From assembly GCA_009774585.1 (NCBI GenBank), contig VSOA01000231.1, positions 1-6,167 of the forward strand: a DNA stretch of 6,167 bases, written 5' to 3'. The position numbers and the translations under genes are program-made. This DNA comes from Lachnospiraceae bacterium (GTDB taxonomy: Bacteria; Bacillota; Clostridia; Lachnospirales; Lachnospiraceae). Below, one piece after another: positions 1 to 4,520 of the stretch. How positions within the stretch are numbered: the first letter of the stretch is position 1; the number at the start of each line of letters is the position of its first letter. The notes below the pieces were generated by a model. The model worked only from the letters and a program-made list of their open reading frames with translations, ran no database searches and was not told where the DNA came from.

Positions 1-140
1 GCCCAGCTCAATGCATTACCCTCTGTATCTGTCAGAGTAACGATTGTGTTGTTAAAAGAAGACTGGATATGTGCCTGTCCACGTTCAACGTTTTTCTTTA
101 CACGCTTTTTTGTCACTTTTTTGGTAACTTTTTTAGCCAT
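1..140 (-). CDS. rpsK: 30S ribosomal protein S11, N-terminal part (runs off the window)
   Basis: Translating back from the ATG at 140 gives 46 codons with no stop: a lysine-rich start (MAKKVTKKVTKKRVKKNVERG) and then the S11 core motif AHIQSSFNNTIVTLTD, with GNALSWA at the window edge. S11 is a 30S platform protein that contacts 16S rRNA and S7/S18 near the E site. Only about the first third is present; the family is about 130 residues long, so the rest lies beyond position 1. The position after rpsM is the normal alpha-operon order. The Shine-Dalgarno sequence is poor: the best match is AGTAGG, about 11 nt or more upstream of the ATG, unlike the strong sites of the neighbouring genes. Translation may therefore depend partly on coupling to rpsM. 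The identification is secure from the motif and the context. Confidence 0.96.
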   Translation of the reverse strand, partial: MAKKVTKKVTKKRVKKNVERGQAHIQSSFNNTIVTLTDTEGNALSW

Positions 141-189
141 AATAAACTAACCTACTTTCTCATATTCTACTAACCATCTTTGTTACTGA

Positions 190-211
190 TTCGCATAGTC
201 TCTAATACGAA
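190..211 (-). other. small hairpin in the rpsM-rpsK spacer
   Basis: TTCGCAT (190-196) and ATACGAA (205-211) pair over 7 positions with one G-U wobble in the minus-strand RNA, around an 8-nt loop. It starts shortly after the rpsM stop codon. No U-run follows, so it is not a typical intrinsic terminator. It could protect the 3' side of rpsM mRNA or influence rpsK initiation, but no function is shown. The same spacer also holds a short direct repeat, ACTAACC at 146-152 and 169-175. Confidence 0.35.
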
Positions 212-217
212 CCTATG

Positions 218-586
218 TTACTTCTTCTTGTTTGCTACTGTTCTCTTAGGACCTTTTCTTGTCCTTGCATTGGTCTTAGTCTTCTGACCACGAACCGGAA
301 GACCTTTTCTGTGGCGGATGCCTCTGTAACATCCGATTTCCTGAAGACGCTTGATATTAAGCGCGATCTCTCTTCTGAGATCACCTTCTACCATGTAATC
401 TCTATCGATTACTTCAGCAAGTCTCTTGACCTCATCGTCAGTCAGTTCTCTGACGCGAGTATCAGGATTAACGTTTGCCGCCTCCAGAATCTTGTTTGCA
501 CTCACTCTACCGATACCGTAGATATAAGTCAAACCAATTTCCACACGTTTTTCTCTCGGTAAATCAACACCTGCAATACGAGCCAT
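218..586 (-). CDS. rpsM: 30S ribosomal protein S13
   Basis: This is a full-length S13 of 122 residues, the normal bacterial size. The N-terminus ARIAGVDLPREKRVEIGLTY, followed by the YGIGR turn, is the helix-two-turn-helix rRNA-binding part (about residues 3-60). The C-terminal signature RGIRHRKGLPVRGQKTKTNA (about 88-107), followed by a basic tail ending in KKK, is the extension that reaches the A and P site tRNAs. S13 sits in the head of the 30S subunit and forms intersubunit bridges with 23S rRNA and L5. The start is fixed by GGAGG (595-599), 8 nt upstream of the ATG. It is the first gene after the 234-nt structured spacer that follows rpmJ, and it leads into rpsK. A structured leader ahead of rpsM is where the E. 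coli alpha operon is regulated by S4; whether that applies here is not known. Confidence 0.98.
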   Translation of the reverse strand: MARIAGVDLPREKRVEIGLTYIYGIGRVSANKILEAANVNPDTRVRELTDDEVKRLAEVIDRDYMVEGDLRREIALNIKRLQEIGCYRGIRHRKGLPVRGQKTKTNARTRKGPKRTVANKKK

Positions 587-652
587 TTACGTTTCCTCCA
601 TCTTCTTTACGTTTCATTCGAGATTGCCCCGAGTTAGTAAGGCAAACCTCTT

Positions 653-670
653 AAGCGAGTCTGCTCGCTT
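653..670 (-). repeat. perfect 7-bp hairpin (AAGCGAG / CTCGCTT)
   Basis: The arms at 653-659 and 664-670 are perfect inverted repeats around a 4-nt loop. This is the central hairpin of the rpsM leader. Its arm words (CGAG, CTCG) resemble those of the hairpin at 3070-3086 in front of adk, so both may be copies of a dispersed palindromic element. Neither is followed by a U-run typical of an intrinsic terminator. Confidence 0.5.
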
Positions 671-683
671 TACTAATTGATTG

Positions 684-698
684 GGGTAGGTTCTACCC
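684..698 (-). other. hairpin GGGTAG-GTT-CTACCC in the rpsM leader
   Basis: A 6-bp perfect stem (684-689 with 693-698) closes a 3-nt loop. Three of its guanines (684-686) belong to the GGGG that can instead pair with CCCC at 627-630, so the hairpin competes with the long stem close to the rpsM ribosome binding site. Directly beside it is another 5-bp hairpin, CGGAT/ATCCG (702-706 with 712-716). Confidence 0.45.
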
Positions 699-792
699 AA
701 CCGGATCAGACATCCGATCTTTCCAAACATATTGTTGGTATCAAAAAGTAATCTCCCATAGGCTCCAGCATCTATAATGAAATAGACAAGAA

Positions 793-819
793 CCCCGTTG
801 TGCTTTAAACTTAGCGGGG
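793..819 (-). terminator. weak terminator- or attenuator-like hairpin after rpmJ
   Basis: In the RNA, CCCCG and CGGGG (815-819 and 793-797) pair around a 17-nt loop immediately after the rpmJ stop codon. The next bases, TTCTTGTCTATTT, are only moderately T-rich. The stem is short and the loop long for an intrinsic terminator, so efficient termination is doubtful. It could act as a partial attenuator between rpmJ and rpsM. Confidence 0.3.
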
Positions 820-820
820 A

Positions 821-934
821 TTAACCTTGTACCTGTTTATGTTTCGGATTTTCACAAATTACTCTGATCTTTCCTTTTCTTTTAATGATCTTGCATTTTT
901 CGCAAATCGGTTTTACTGATGATCTTACTTTCAT
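821..934 (-). CDS. rpmJ: 50S ribosomal protein L36 (zinc-binding type)
   Basis: The ATG at 934 opens a 37-codon frame ending in TAA at 821; it begins MKVRSSVKPICEKCKIIKRK and ends NPKHKQVQG. Length and sequence are exactly those of bacterial L36. The zinc-ribbon ligands are all present: Cys11, Cys14, Cys27 and His32, so this is the C+ (zinc-dependent) form, not the cysteine-free paralogue some bacteria use under zinc starvation. L36 is the smallest 50S protein and stabilises 23S rRNA structure near the L6 and peptidyl-transferase side. AAAGGAGGG lies at a good distance before the start. A strong promoter (968-996) lies directly upstream, so rpmJ is probably the first gene of the following transcript as well as readable from infA. 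Placement after infA is the usual Firmicute arrangement. Confidence 0.97.
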   Translation of the reverse strand: MKVRSSVKPICEKCKIIKRKGKIRVICENPKHKQVQG

Positions 935-967
935 CTTAAACCCTCCTTTCAAAAAAGACCGTTTTAC

Positions 968-996
968 ATTATATCATCAAACATTCTGTTTGGCAA
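968..996 (-). promoter_or_regulatory. strong sigma-A type promoter upstream of rpmJ
   Basis: On the minus strand the -35 box TTGCCA (991-996, 5 of 6 matches to TTGACA) is followed by a 17-nt spacer and a perfect TATAAT -10 box (968-973). The spacer ends in TGA, giving an extended TGnTATAAT. The surroundings are AT-rich. Transcription would start near position 961, about 26 nt before the rpmJ ATG. It would drive rpmJ, rpsM, rpsK and the genes beyond the window. This is the best promoter match I found in the window and it marks the start of an alpha-operon transcript separable from the spc genes. Confidence 0.8.
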
Positions 997-1057
997 GCGG
1001 TTTTCTGAATCTTTTGTCACAGCGCCAATCTTTTACTGCGCATTATTCCTGCGTCGG

Positions 1058-1276
1058 TTACTTATCTCTCCAAATAATCCTTCCTTTAGACAGATCATAG
1101 GGTGATAACTCCAAAGTTACTTTATCGCCGGGTAAAATACGGATAAAATTCTGACGCAGTTTACCGCTTATGTGTGCCAGCACCACATGACCGTTCTCTA
1201 ACTCTACCTGAAACATGGTATTGGGTAACTTTTCAATGACTGTTCCTTCAATTTCAATTACATCAGCTTTTGACAT
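1058..1276 (-). CDS. infA: translation initiation factor IF-1
   Basis: This is a 72-residue protein, the standard IF-1 length, forming a single S1/OB-fold domain. Family blocks are clear: EGTVIEKLPNTMFQVELENG (10-29), VLAHISGKLRQNFIRILPGD (32-51) and VTLELSPYDLSKGRIIWR (53-70). IF-1 binds the A site of the 30S subunit, works with IF-2 and IF-3 in initiation, and blocks premature elongator tRNA entry. The start is set by AGGAGG about 7 nt before the ATG. The start lies inside the end of the upstream KOW gene (14-nt overlap), which suggests translational coupling. After its stop comes a 123-nt spacer holding the rpmJ promoter; I see no clear terminator after infA, so read-through into rpmJ is likely. 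Confidence 0.98.
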   Translation of the reverse strand: MSKADVIEIEGTVIEKLPNTMFQVELENGHVVLAHISGKLRQNFIRILPGDKVTLELSPYDLSKGRIIWRDK

Positions 1277-1517
1277 TTGCTTCCTCCTGATACATTTTGA
1301 TTACTCTCTTAATCTCCAAATCTTTAAATCCCTCTTCCGATTTATCTATCTGTATTTTCTTAATAATCTGAATATGCTTCCTATTCTTTTTCTTCGGTTT
1401 CTCTACGGTCCTTGTTCTCCCGTCGGCCAGATATACATATTCGCCGTCTTCTCCTATTATGACATAGGTTTTATTACTGTCATGACCCGCTCTTGACACG
1501 GCAAGCATCCCTATCAT
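1263..1517 (-). CDS. KOW-domain (eL14-like) RNA-binding protein
   Basis: This 84-residue basic protein begins with a KOW-like segment (about 3-25: GMLAVSRAGHDSNKTYVIIG). It continues with YVYLADGRTRTVEKPKKKNR (28-47) and then KHIQII. The pattern of SxAGxD, a central Y-V-hydrophobic strand, ADG-R and K-P-K-K-K-N-x-K-H resembles the archaeal/eukaryotic ribosomal protein L14e family. Such small KOW proteins are commonly encoded between map and infA in Firmicutes; the B. subtilis counterpart in this position is, from memory, ybzG. The exact function is not established; binding to rRNA or the ribosome is inferred from fold and operon position. The C-terminal 30 residues are charged and probably helical. 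The ATG at 1517 follows GGAG with 6 nt spacing; a second ATG three codons in is possible but has no better site. Its end overlaps infA by 14 nt. Confidence 0.88.
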   Translation of the reverse strand: MIGMLAVSRAGHDSNKTYVIIGEDGEYVYLADGRTRTVEKPKKKNRKHIQIIKKIQIDKSEEGFKDLEIKRVIKMYQEEANVKS

Positions 1518-1531
1518 ATCCTACTCCATTC

Positions 1532-1600
1532 CTACATATGATTATGTCTGCGGCAGTCCGCACACAGATACAATGTTCCGATAAAACTCCGGTACTTCAT
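1532..1600 (-). CDS. possible 22-residue micro-ORF with a C-x2-C-x2-H-x-H motif
   Basis: The 87-nt spacer between map and the KOW gene contains an ATG (1598-1600) four bases after the map stop codon. It opens 22 codons ending in TAG at 1532. The peptide ends LYLCADCRRHNHM, with Cys13, Cys16, His19 and His21 spaced like a minimal metal-binding knuckle. It fills most of the spacer. Against it: no good Shine-Dalgarno site is visible (GGAG lies too far upstream), it is short enough to be chance, and the cysteine codons sit in a TGCGG/CCGCA palindrome (1549-1562) that may be the real element. If translated, it would rely on reinitiation after map. Confidence 0.22.
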   Translation of the reverse strand: MKYRSFIGTLYLCADCRRHNHM

Positions 1601-1604
1601 CGTA

Positions 1605-2354
1605 TCACAAGGTCAGTATCTCCGGTTCACCGTCTGTGATCAACACTGTGTTCTCATAATGTGCCGACGGAGAATGATCCGCCGAAACGACCGTCCATCC
1701 GTCATCCATCCACTCCACGTCGGCACATCCCATATTAATCATCGGTTCTATCGCCAATGTCATGCCGGCCCGAAGCTTCGGTCCTCTCCGCCGCTGGGCA
1801 AAATTAGGTATCTGAGGCTGCTCATGCATCTGCGTTCCGATACCGTGTCCCACCAGATCCCTGACGATGCCGTAACCGAAAGGTGTCACATATGCATCAA
1901 TAGCATTGGAAATATCGTGAAGATGATTTCCCGCTCTCGCCATCTTAACCCCCTCAAAGAAGCTCTGCTTCGTCACGTCAAGCAATTTCTGCGTTTCGGC
2001 GCTGATTTGTCCTACCGCATGGGTTCTCGCTGCATCGGAATGGAACCCCTGATAAATCAAACCGGTATCCAGACTGACAATGTCGCCTTCCTTAATAATA
2101 TGATCCTCTCTCGGGATGCCGTGTACGACCTCTTCATTTACCGAGACGCATACCGAAGCGGGGTATCCTTGGTAATGCAGAAAATTCGGAATTCCCCCTT
2201 TACTGCGTATCAGTTCCTCGCATATCCTGTCAATCTCTTTCGTAGAGATACCCGGACGGATAATCTTCGCCAGTTCTTCATGCACCTCGCAAAGCAATCT
2301 GCACGACTTCCTCATCAGTTCAATTTCTCTTGGAGATTTAATTGTTATTGCCAT
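1605..2354 (-). CDS. map: methionine aminopeptidase, type I
   Basis: This 249-residue enzyme removes the initiator methionine from nascent cytosolic proteins when the second residue is small. All active-site residues of the pita-bread fold are present: metal ligands Asp96 (SLDTG), Asp107 (HSDAAR), His170 (VGHGIG), Glu203 (AIEPM) and Glu234 (YENT), with the substrate-contacting His78 (VVHGIP) and His177. It is a type Ia enzyme: there is no insert as in type II, and no N-terminal zinc-finger or SH3-binding extension. The start is supported by GGAGAGG about 7 nt before the ATG. The gene follows adk after a 50-nt spacer, the common Firmicute order. It stops with TGA, while most neighbours use TAA. 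Confidence 0.98.
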   Translation of the reverse strand: MAITIKSPREIELMRKSCRLLCEVHEELAKIIRPGISTKEIDRICEELIRSKGGIPNFLHYQGYPASVCVSVNEEVVHGIPREDHIIKEGDIVSLDTGLIYQGFHSDAARTHAVGQISAETQKLLDVTKQSFFEGVKMARAGNHLHDISNAIDAYVTPFGYGIVRDLVGHGIGTQMHEQPQIPNFAQRRRGPKLRAGMTLAIEPMINMGCADVEWMDDGWTVVSADHSPSAHYENTVLITDGEPEILTL

Positions 2355-2404
2355 CTTGTTTCCTCTCCATACCGTACCTTATCGATACATATGAATGTAC
2401 GCTG

Positions 2405-3046
2405 TTATCCAAGAATTGCTACGATAGACTTGAATACGTCCTTCATATCCTGTGTGCCGTCAACTGTTCTTAAAACCCCTTTTGCCTCATAGAACTCGAT
2501 AAGCGGCTGTGTCTGCTCATGATACACATTCAAACGATTCTGCACCGTCTCCGGTTTGTCATCATCTCTAAGAACAAGCTTCTCTCCGCATGTATCGCAG
2601 ATACCTTCCGCTTTCGGCGGCACATGTTCAATATGATATGTCGCGCCGCAGGAAAGGCATGCGCGTCTGCCACCCATTCTCTTTACAATGTTTTCATCGG
2701 GCACATCTACGTCAATCGCGAAGTCAATCTGATCGCCAAGTTCCGTAAGCGCTTTATCTAACACGTTCGCCTGCGGGATTGTCCGCGGAAAGCCGTCTAA
2801 CACATATCCGTTCTTACAGTCCTCATTCGCCACTCTGTCGAGAAGAATCTTCACTGTCAGTTCGTCCGGAACGAGCAGTCCCTGATCCATATATTTCTTG
2901 GCTTCCATACCAAGTTCTGTTCCGTTTTTGATGTTTGCCCTGAAAATATCACCCGTCGAAACGTGCGGAATACCATATTTATCTGCAATCATCTTAGCCT
3001 GCGTTCCTTTACCTGCACCGGGTGCGCCTAACATAATTATTTTCAT
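2405..3046 (-). CDS. adk: adenylate kinase (zinc-containing lid)
   Basis: This 213-residue cytosolic enzyme catalyses ATP + AMP to 2 ADP and keeps the adenylate pool balanced. The P-loop GAPGAGKGT is at 7-15, the AMP-binding STGD at 30-33, and DGFPRTIPQ (84-92) carries the conserved Arg88. The long LID domain (about 123-160) holds four cysteines, Cys130, Cys133, Cys150 and Cys153, in two C-x2-C pairs, the structural zinc site typical of Gram-positive enzymes. The lid hinge is followed by DDDKPETVQNRL (161-172). AAGGAG lies 10 nt before the ATG, slightly long. Upstream is a 160-nt spacer from secY with a possible promoter and hairpins, so adk-map may have their own transcript. It is a complete gene with no anomaly. 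Confidence 0.98.
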   Translation of the reverse strand: MKIIMLGAPGAGKGTQAKMIADKYGIPHVSTGDIFRANIKNGTELGMEAKKYMDQGLLVPDELTVKILLDRVANEDCKNGYVLDGFPRTIPQANVLDKALTELGDQIDFAIDVDVPDENIVKRMGGRRACLSCGATYHIEHVPPKAEGICDTCGEKLVLRDDDKPETVQNRLNVYHEQTQPLIEFYEAKGVLRTVDGTQDMKDVFKSIVAILG

Positions 3047-3069
3047 TGTAAATTTACTCCTTTTCCTAT

Positions 3070-3097
3070 AACGAGCAAAGCTCGTTTACGCTTTGCG
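3070..3097 (-). other. two competing hairpins just upstream of adk
   Basis: AACGAGC/GCTCGTT (3070-3076 with 3080-3086, 3-nt loop) is a perfect 7-bp hairpin ending close to the adk Shine-Dalgarno site. The overlapping pair GCAAAGC/GCTTTGC (3075-3081 with 3090-3096, 8-nt loop) is also perfect over 7 bp and uses the same bases, so only one can form at a time. No U-run follows, so these are not terminators. They could modulate adk translation or be part of a dispersed repeat. Confidence 0.45.
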
Positions 3098-3126
3098 AAC
3101 TCGAAGTCCGCCGAAGAATTTTCTAT

Positions 3127-3156
3127 ATAATACAAAATTGAACTTCACTAAATTAA
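3127..3156 (-). promoter_or_regulatory. weak promoter candidate for adk-map
   Basis: On the minus strand TATTAT (3127-3132, 5 of 6 to consensus) is preceded by an 18-nt spacer and TTAATT (3151-3156, 3 of 6). The region is strongly AT-rich compared with the flanking genes, and it directly follows a terminator-like hairpin. The -35 is weak, so this is only a candidate for an internal promoter that would uncouple adk-map from the ribosomal genes. Confidence 0.35.
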
Positions 3157-3161
3157 TGTAA

Positions 3162-3189
3162 GGGACGCGCCAGTGTTCCTGCTCGTCCC
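3162..3189 (-). terminator. terminator-like hairpin after secY
   Basis: GGGACG (3162-3167) and CGTCCC (3184-3189) form a 6-bp stem, extended after a small internal loop by CAG/CTG (3171-3173 with 3179-3181) around a 5-nt loop. In the minus-strand RNA it begins about 17 nt after the secY stop codon and is followed by TTACATTAATTTAG, which is T-rich but interrupted. It is probably a partial terminator at the end of the spc section; strength is uncertain. Confidence 0.45.
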
Positions 3190-3206
3190 CACAATAATCA
3201 TATTCA

Positions 3207-4520
3207 TTAATCATTTAAGAATCCCTTATAATTGCGAACCAACATTTGAGATTCAATCTGCTTAACGGTCTCCAGTACAACACTCACGATAATAATAAGG
3301 CTCGTGCCGCTGAAAGATACGCTTGCACCAAATATTCCATTGAAGAAATAAGGCACAACGCATACGATTGTAAGTCCGACTGCACCAATGAAGATGATAT
3401 AGGTAAGTACCCTGCTCAGATAATCACTGGTAGGTCTGCCCGGTCTGATTCCGGGAATAAAACCGCCCTGTTTCTTCATGTTCTCCGCAATCTCTAAAGG
3501 ATTGAAGGTAATAGAGGTGTAAAAGTATGCAAAAAGAATAAACAAAACAATGTACACCACCAAACATATCGAGTAAATCGGCTGACTCGGATTACACCAA
3601 TAATTGGAATTCAAACCTTTTAAAATCTCACCCCATACGCCTGTCCCGCCAATATTAAAAAAGGAGCAGACAAGCACCGGGAGCTGTAACAATGATGATG
3701 CGAAGATAACAGGAATAACGCCTGATGTATTGATTTTCAGCGGGATGTTGGTCGTCTGACCGCCAATCATCTTTCTACCCTGTACTTTCTTTGCATACTG
3801 CACGGGAATCTTCCGTACACCATCGTTCAGGATGATAACAAGTACCACCATCAATATGATAATCGCAATAATAATAATTGCTGCTACCACGCCTTTTGCA
3901 ATGGACCTTCCGATCACAAACTGTTCAAACAACTGTGTGATATCCTGCGGCATACGCGACAAAATGTTGATTGTCAGCACGATAGAGATTCCGTTTCCGA
4001 CGCCTCTTTCCGTGATTCTCTCACCAACCCACATAAGGAACGCACTACCTGCGGTCAATGCTGCAATGACAGTAATAATATTCATCACATTATAAGTCTG
4101 AAGGAGACCCTGACGCCCGAAGCCGATTGCCATGGCGCTCGCCTCGACAAGTGCAAGAACTACCGTCACATATCTCGTTATAGATGCAATCTTCTTCCTT
4201 CCGTCTGCACCGTCACGCTGCATCTCTTCCAATTTGGGAATCGCTATCGTCATAAGCTGCATAATGATGGACGATGTGATATATGGCGTGATATTCAATG
4301 CCAGAACAGACATGTTCAGGAATGATCCACCTGTAAAAGCATTAAAGAAATTAAACGCATCCCCTGTCTGCTGTGCAAACCAGTCTGCAAAAAAGTTCCT
4401 GTTGATACCCGGAACGGGCAGCTGTGATCCAAGACGGATCACAACCAACATCATAAACGTAAAGAAAAGCTTTTTTCTAATTTCTTTAATCTTAAACGCA
4501 TTCTTTAAGGTTGTAAACAT
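3207..4520 (-). CDS. secY: protein translocase subunit SecY
   Basis: This 437-residue protein is the channel of the SecYEG translocon in the cytoplasmic membrane, passing unfolded preproteins driven by SecA and inserting membrane proteins. Ten hydrophobic segments can be read, roughly at 17-37, 67-90, 113-135, 145-165, 173-190, 207-232, 265-290, 315-336, 370-391 and 400-420. Family signatures are present: TM2 with ITPYITSSIIMQLMTI (77-92), ERGVGNGISI (171-180) on the loop into TM5, the cytosolic C5 loop FIPGIRPGRPTSDYL (354-368) that contacts SecA and the ribosome, and the C-terminal LETVKQIESQMLVRNYKGF (416-434). Its ATG overlaps the rplO stop by one base (TAATG). A strong GAGGTGATC site (4523-4531) inside rplO drives it, so translation is coupled to L15. 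It is the last gene before a terminator-like hairpin. Confidence 0.98.
   Translation of the reverse strand: MFTTLKNAFKIKEIRKKLFFTFMMLVVIRLGSQLPVPGINRNFFADWFAQQTGDAFNFFNAFTGGSFLNMSVLALNITPYITSSIIMQLMTIAIPKLEEMQRDGADGRKKIASITRYVTVVLALVEASAMAIGFGRQGLLQTYNVMNIITVIAALTAGSAFLMWVGERITERGVGNGISIVLTINILSRMPQDITQLFEQFVIGRSIAKGVVAAIIIIAIIILMVVLVIILNDGVRKIPVQYAKKVQGRKMIGGQTTNIPLKINTSGVIPVIFASSLLQLPVLVCSFFNIGGTGVWGEILKGLNSNYWCNPSQPIYSICLVVYIVLFILFAYFYTSITFNPLEIAENMKKQGGFIPGIRPGRPTSDYLSRVLTYIIFIGAVGLTIVCVVPYFFNGIFGASVSFSGTSLIIIVSVVLETVKQIESQMLVRNYKGFLND

Larger units (their letters stand above)
587..820 (-). promoter_or_regulatory. structured 234-nt spacer / putative leader of rpsM
   Basis: This is the longest gene-free stretch in the window and it is rich in inverted repeats. 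In transcript order it holds a CCCCG/CGGGG stem (793-819), CGGAT/ATCCG (702-716), GGGTAG/CTACCC (684-698) and AAGCGAG/CTCGCTT (653-670). The last is nested in a longer interrupted stem: TTAGTAA 634-640 with TTACTAA 670-676, and CCCC 627-630 with GGGG 683-686. The GGGG at 683-686 is needed by both the 684-698 hairpin and the outer long stem, so these two folds exclude each other. The long stem ends 41 nt before the rpsM start. I find no convincing promoter inside the spacer, so transcription probably enters from the rpmJ promoter and from upstream. A role as an r-protein autoregulatory leader is inference; I cannot match it to a known family by eye. Confidence 0.5.

Noticed and set aside
215..562. 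Plus-strand open frame of 115 codons opposite rpsM
   Set aside because: Mirror of the S13 gene; the hydrophobic-looking start comes from the lysine-rich S13 tail read on the other strand.
745..780. Promoter in the rpsM leader around CATTATAG
   Set aside because: The -10-like CATTAT or TATAGA has no acceptable -35 at 15-19 nt upstream; the TTGTCT nearby is much too close.
885..1100. Plus-strand open frame of 71 codons over rpmJ, the spacer and the end of infA
   Set aside because: Crosses the rpmJ gene and its strong promoter in antisense; no homology is visible.
1549..1562. TGCGG/CCGCA hairpin after map as a terminator
   Set aside because: The stem is only 5 bp (plus 3 after a mismatch) and no T-run follows on the minus strand; the KOW gene follows closely and appears co-transcribed.
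1659..2492. Plus-strand open frame of 277 codons opposite map and the end of adk
   Set aside because: It lies fully antisense to map and the 3' part of adk, which have complete catalytic motifs; its translation is rich in Cys/Arg/His with no recognisable domain, typical of a shadow frame.
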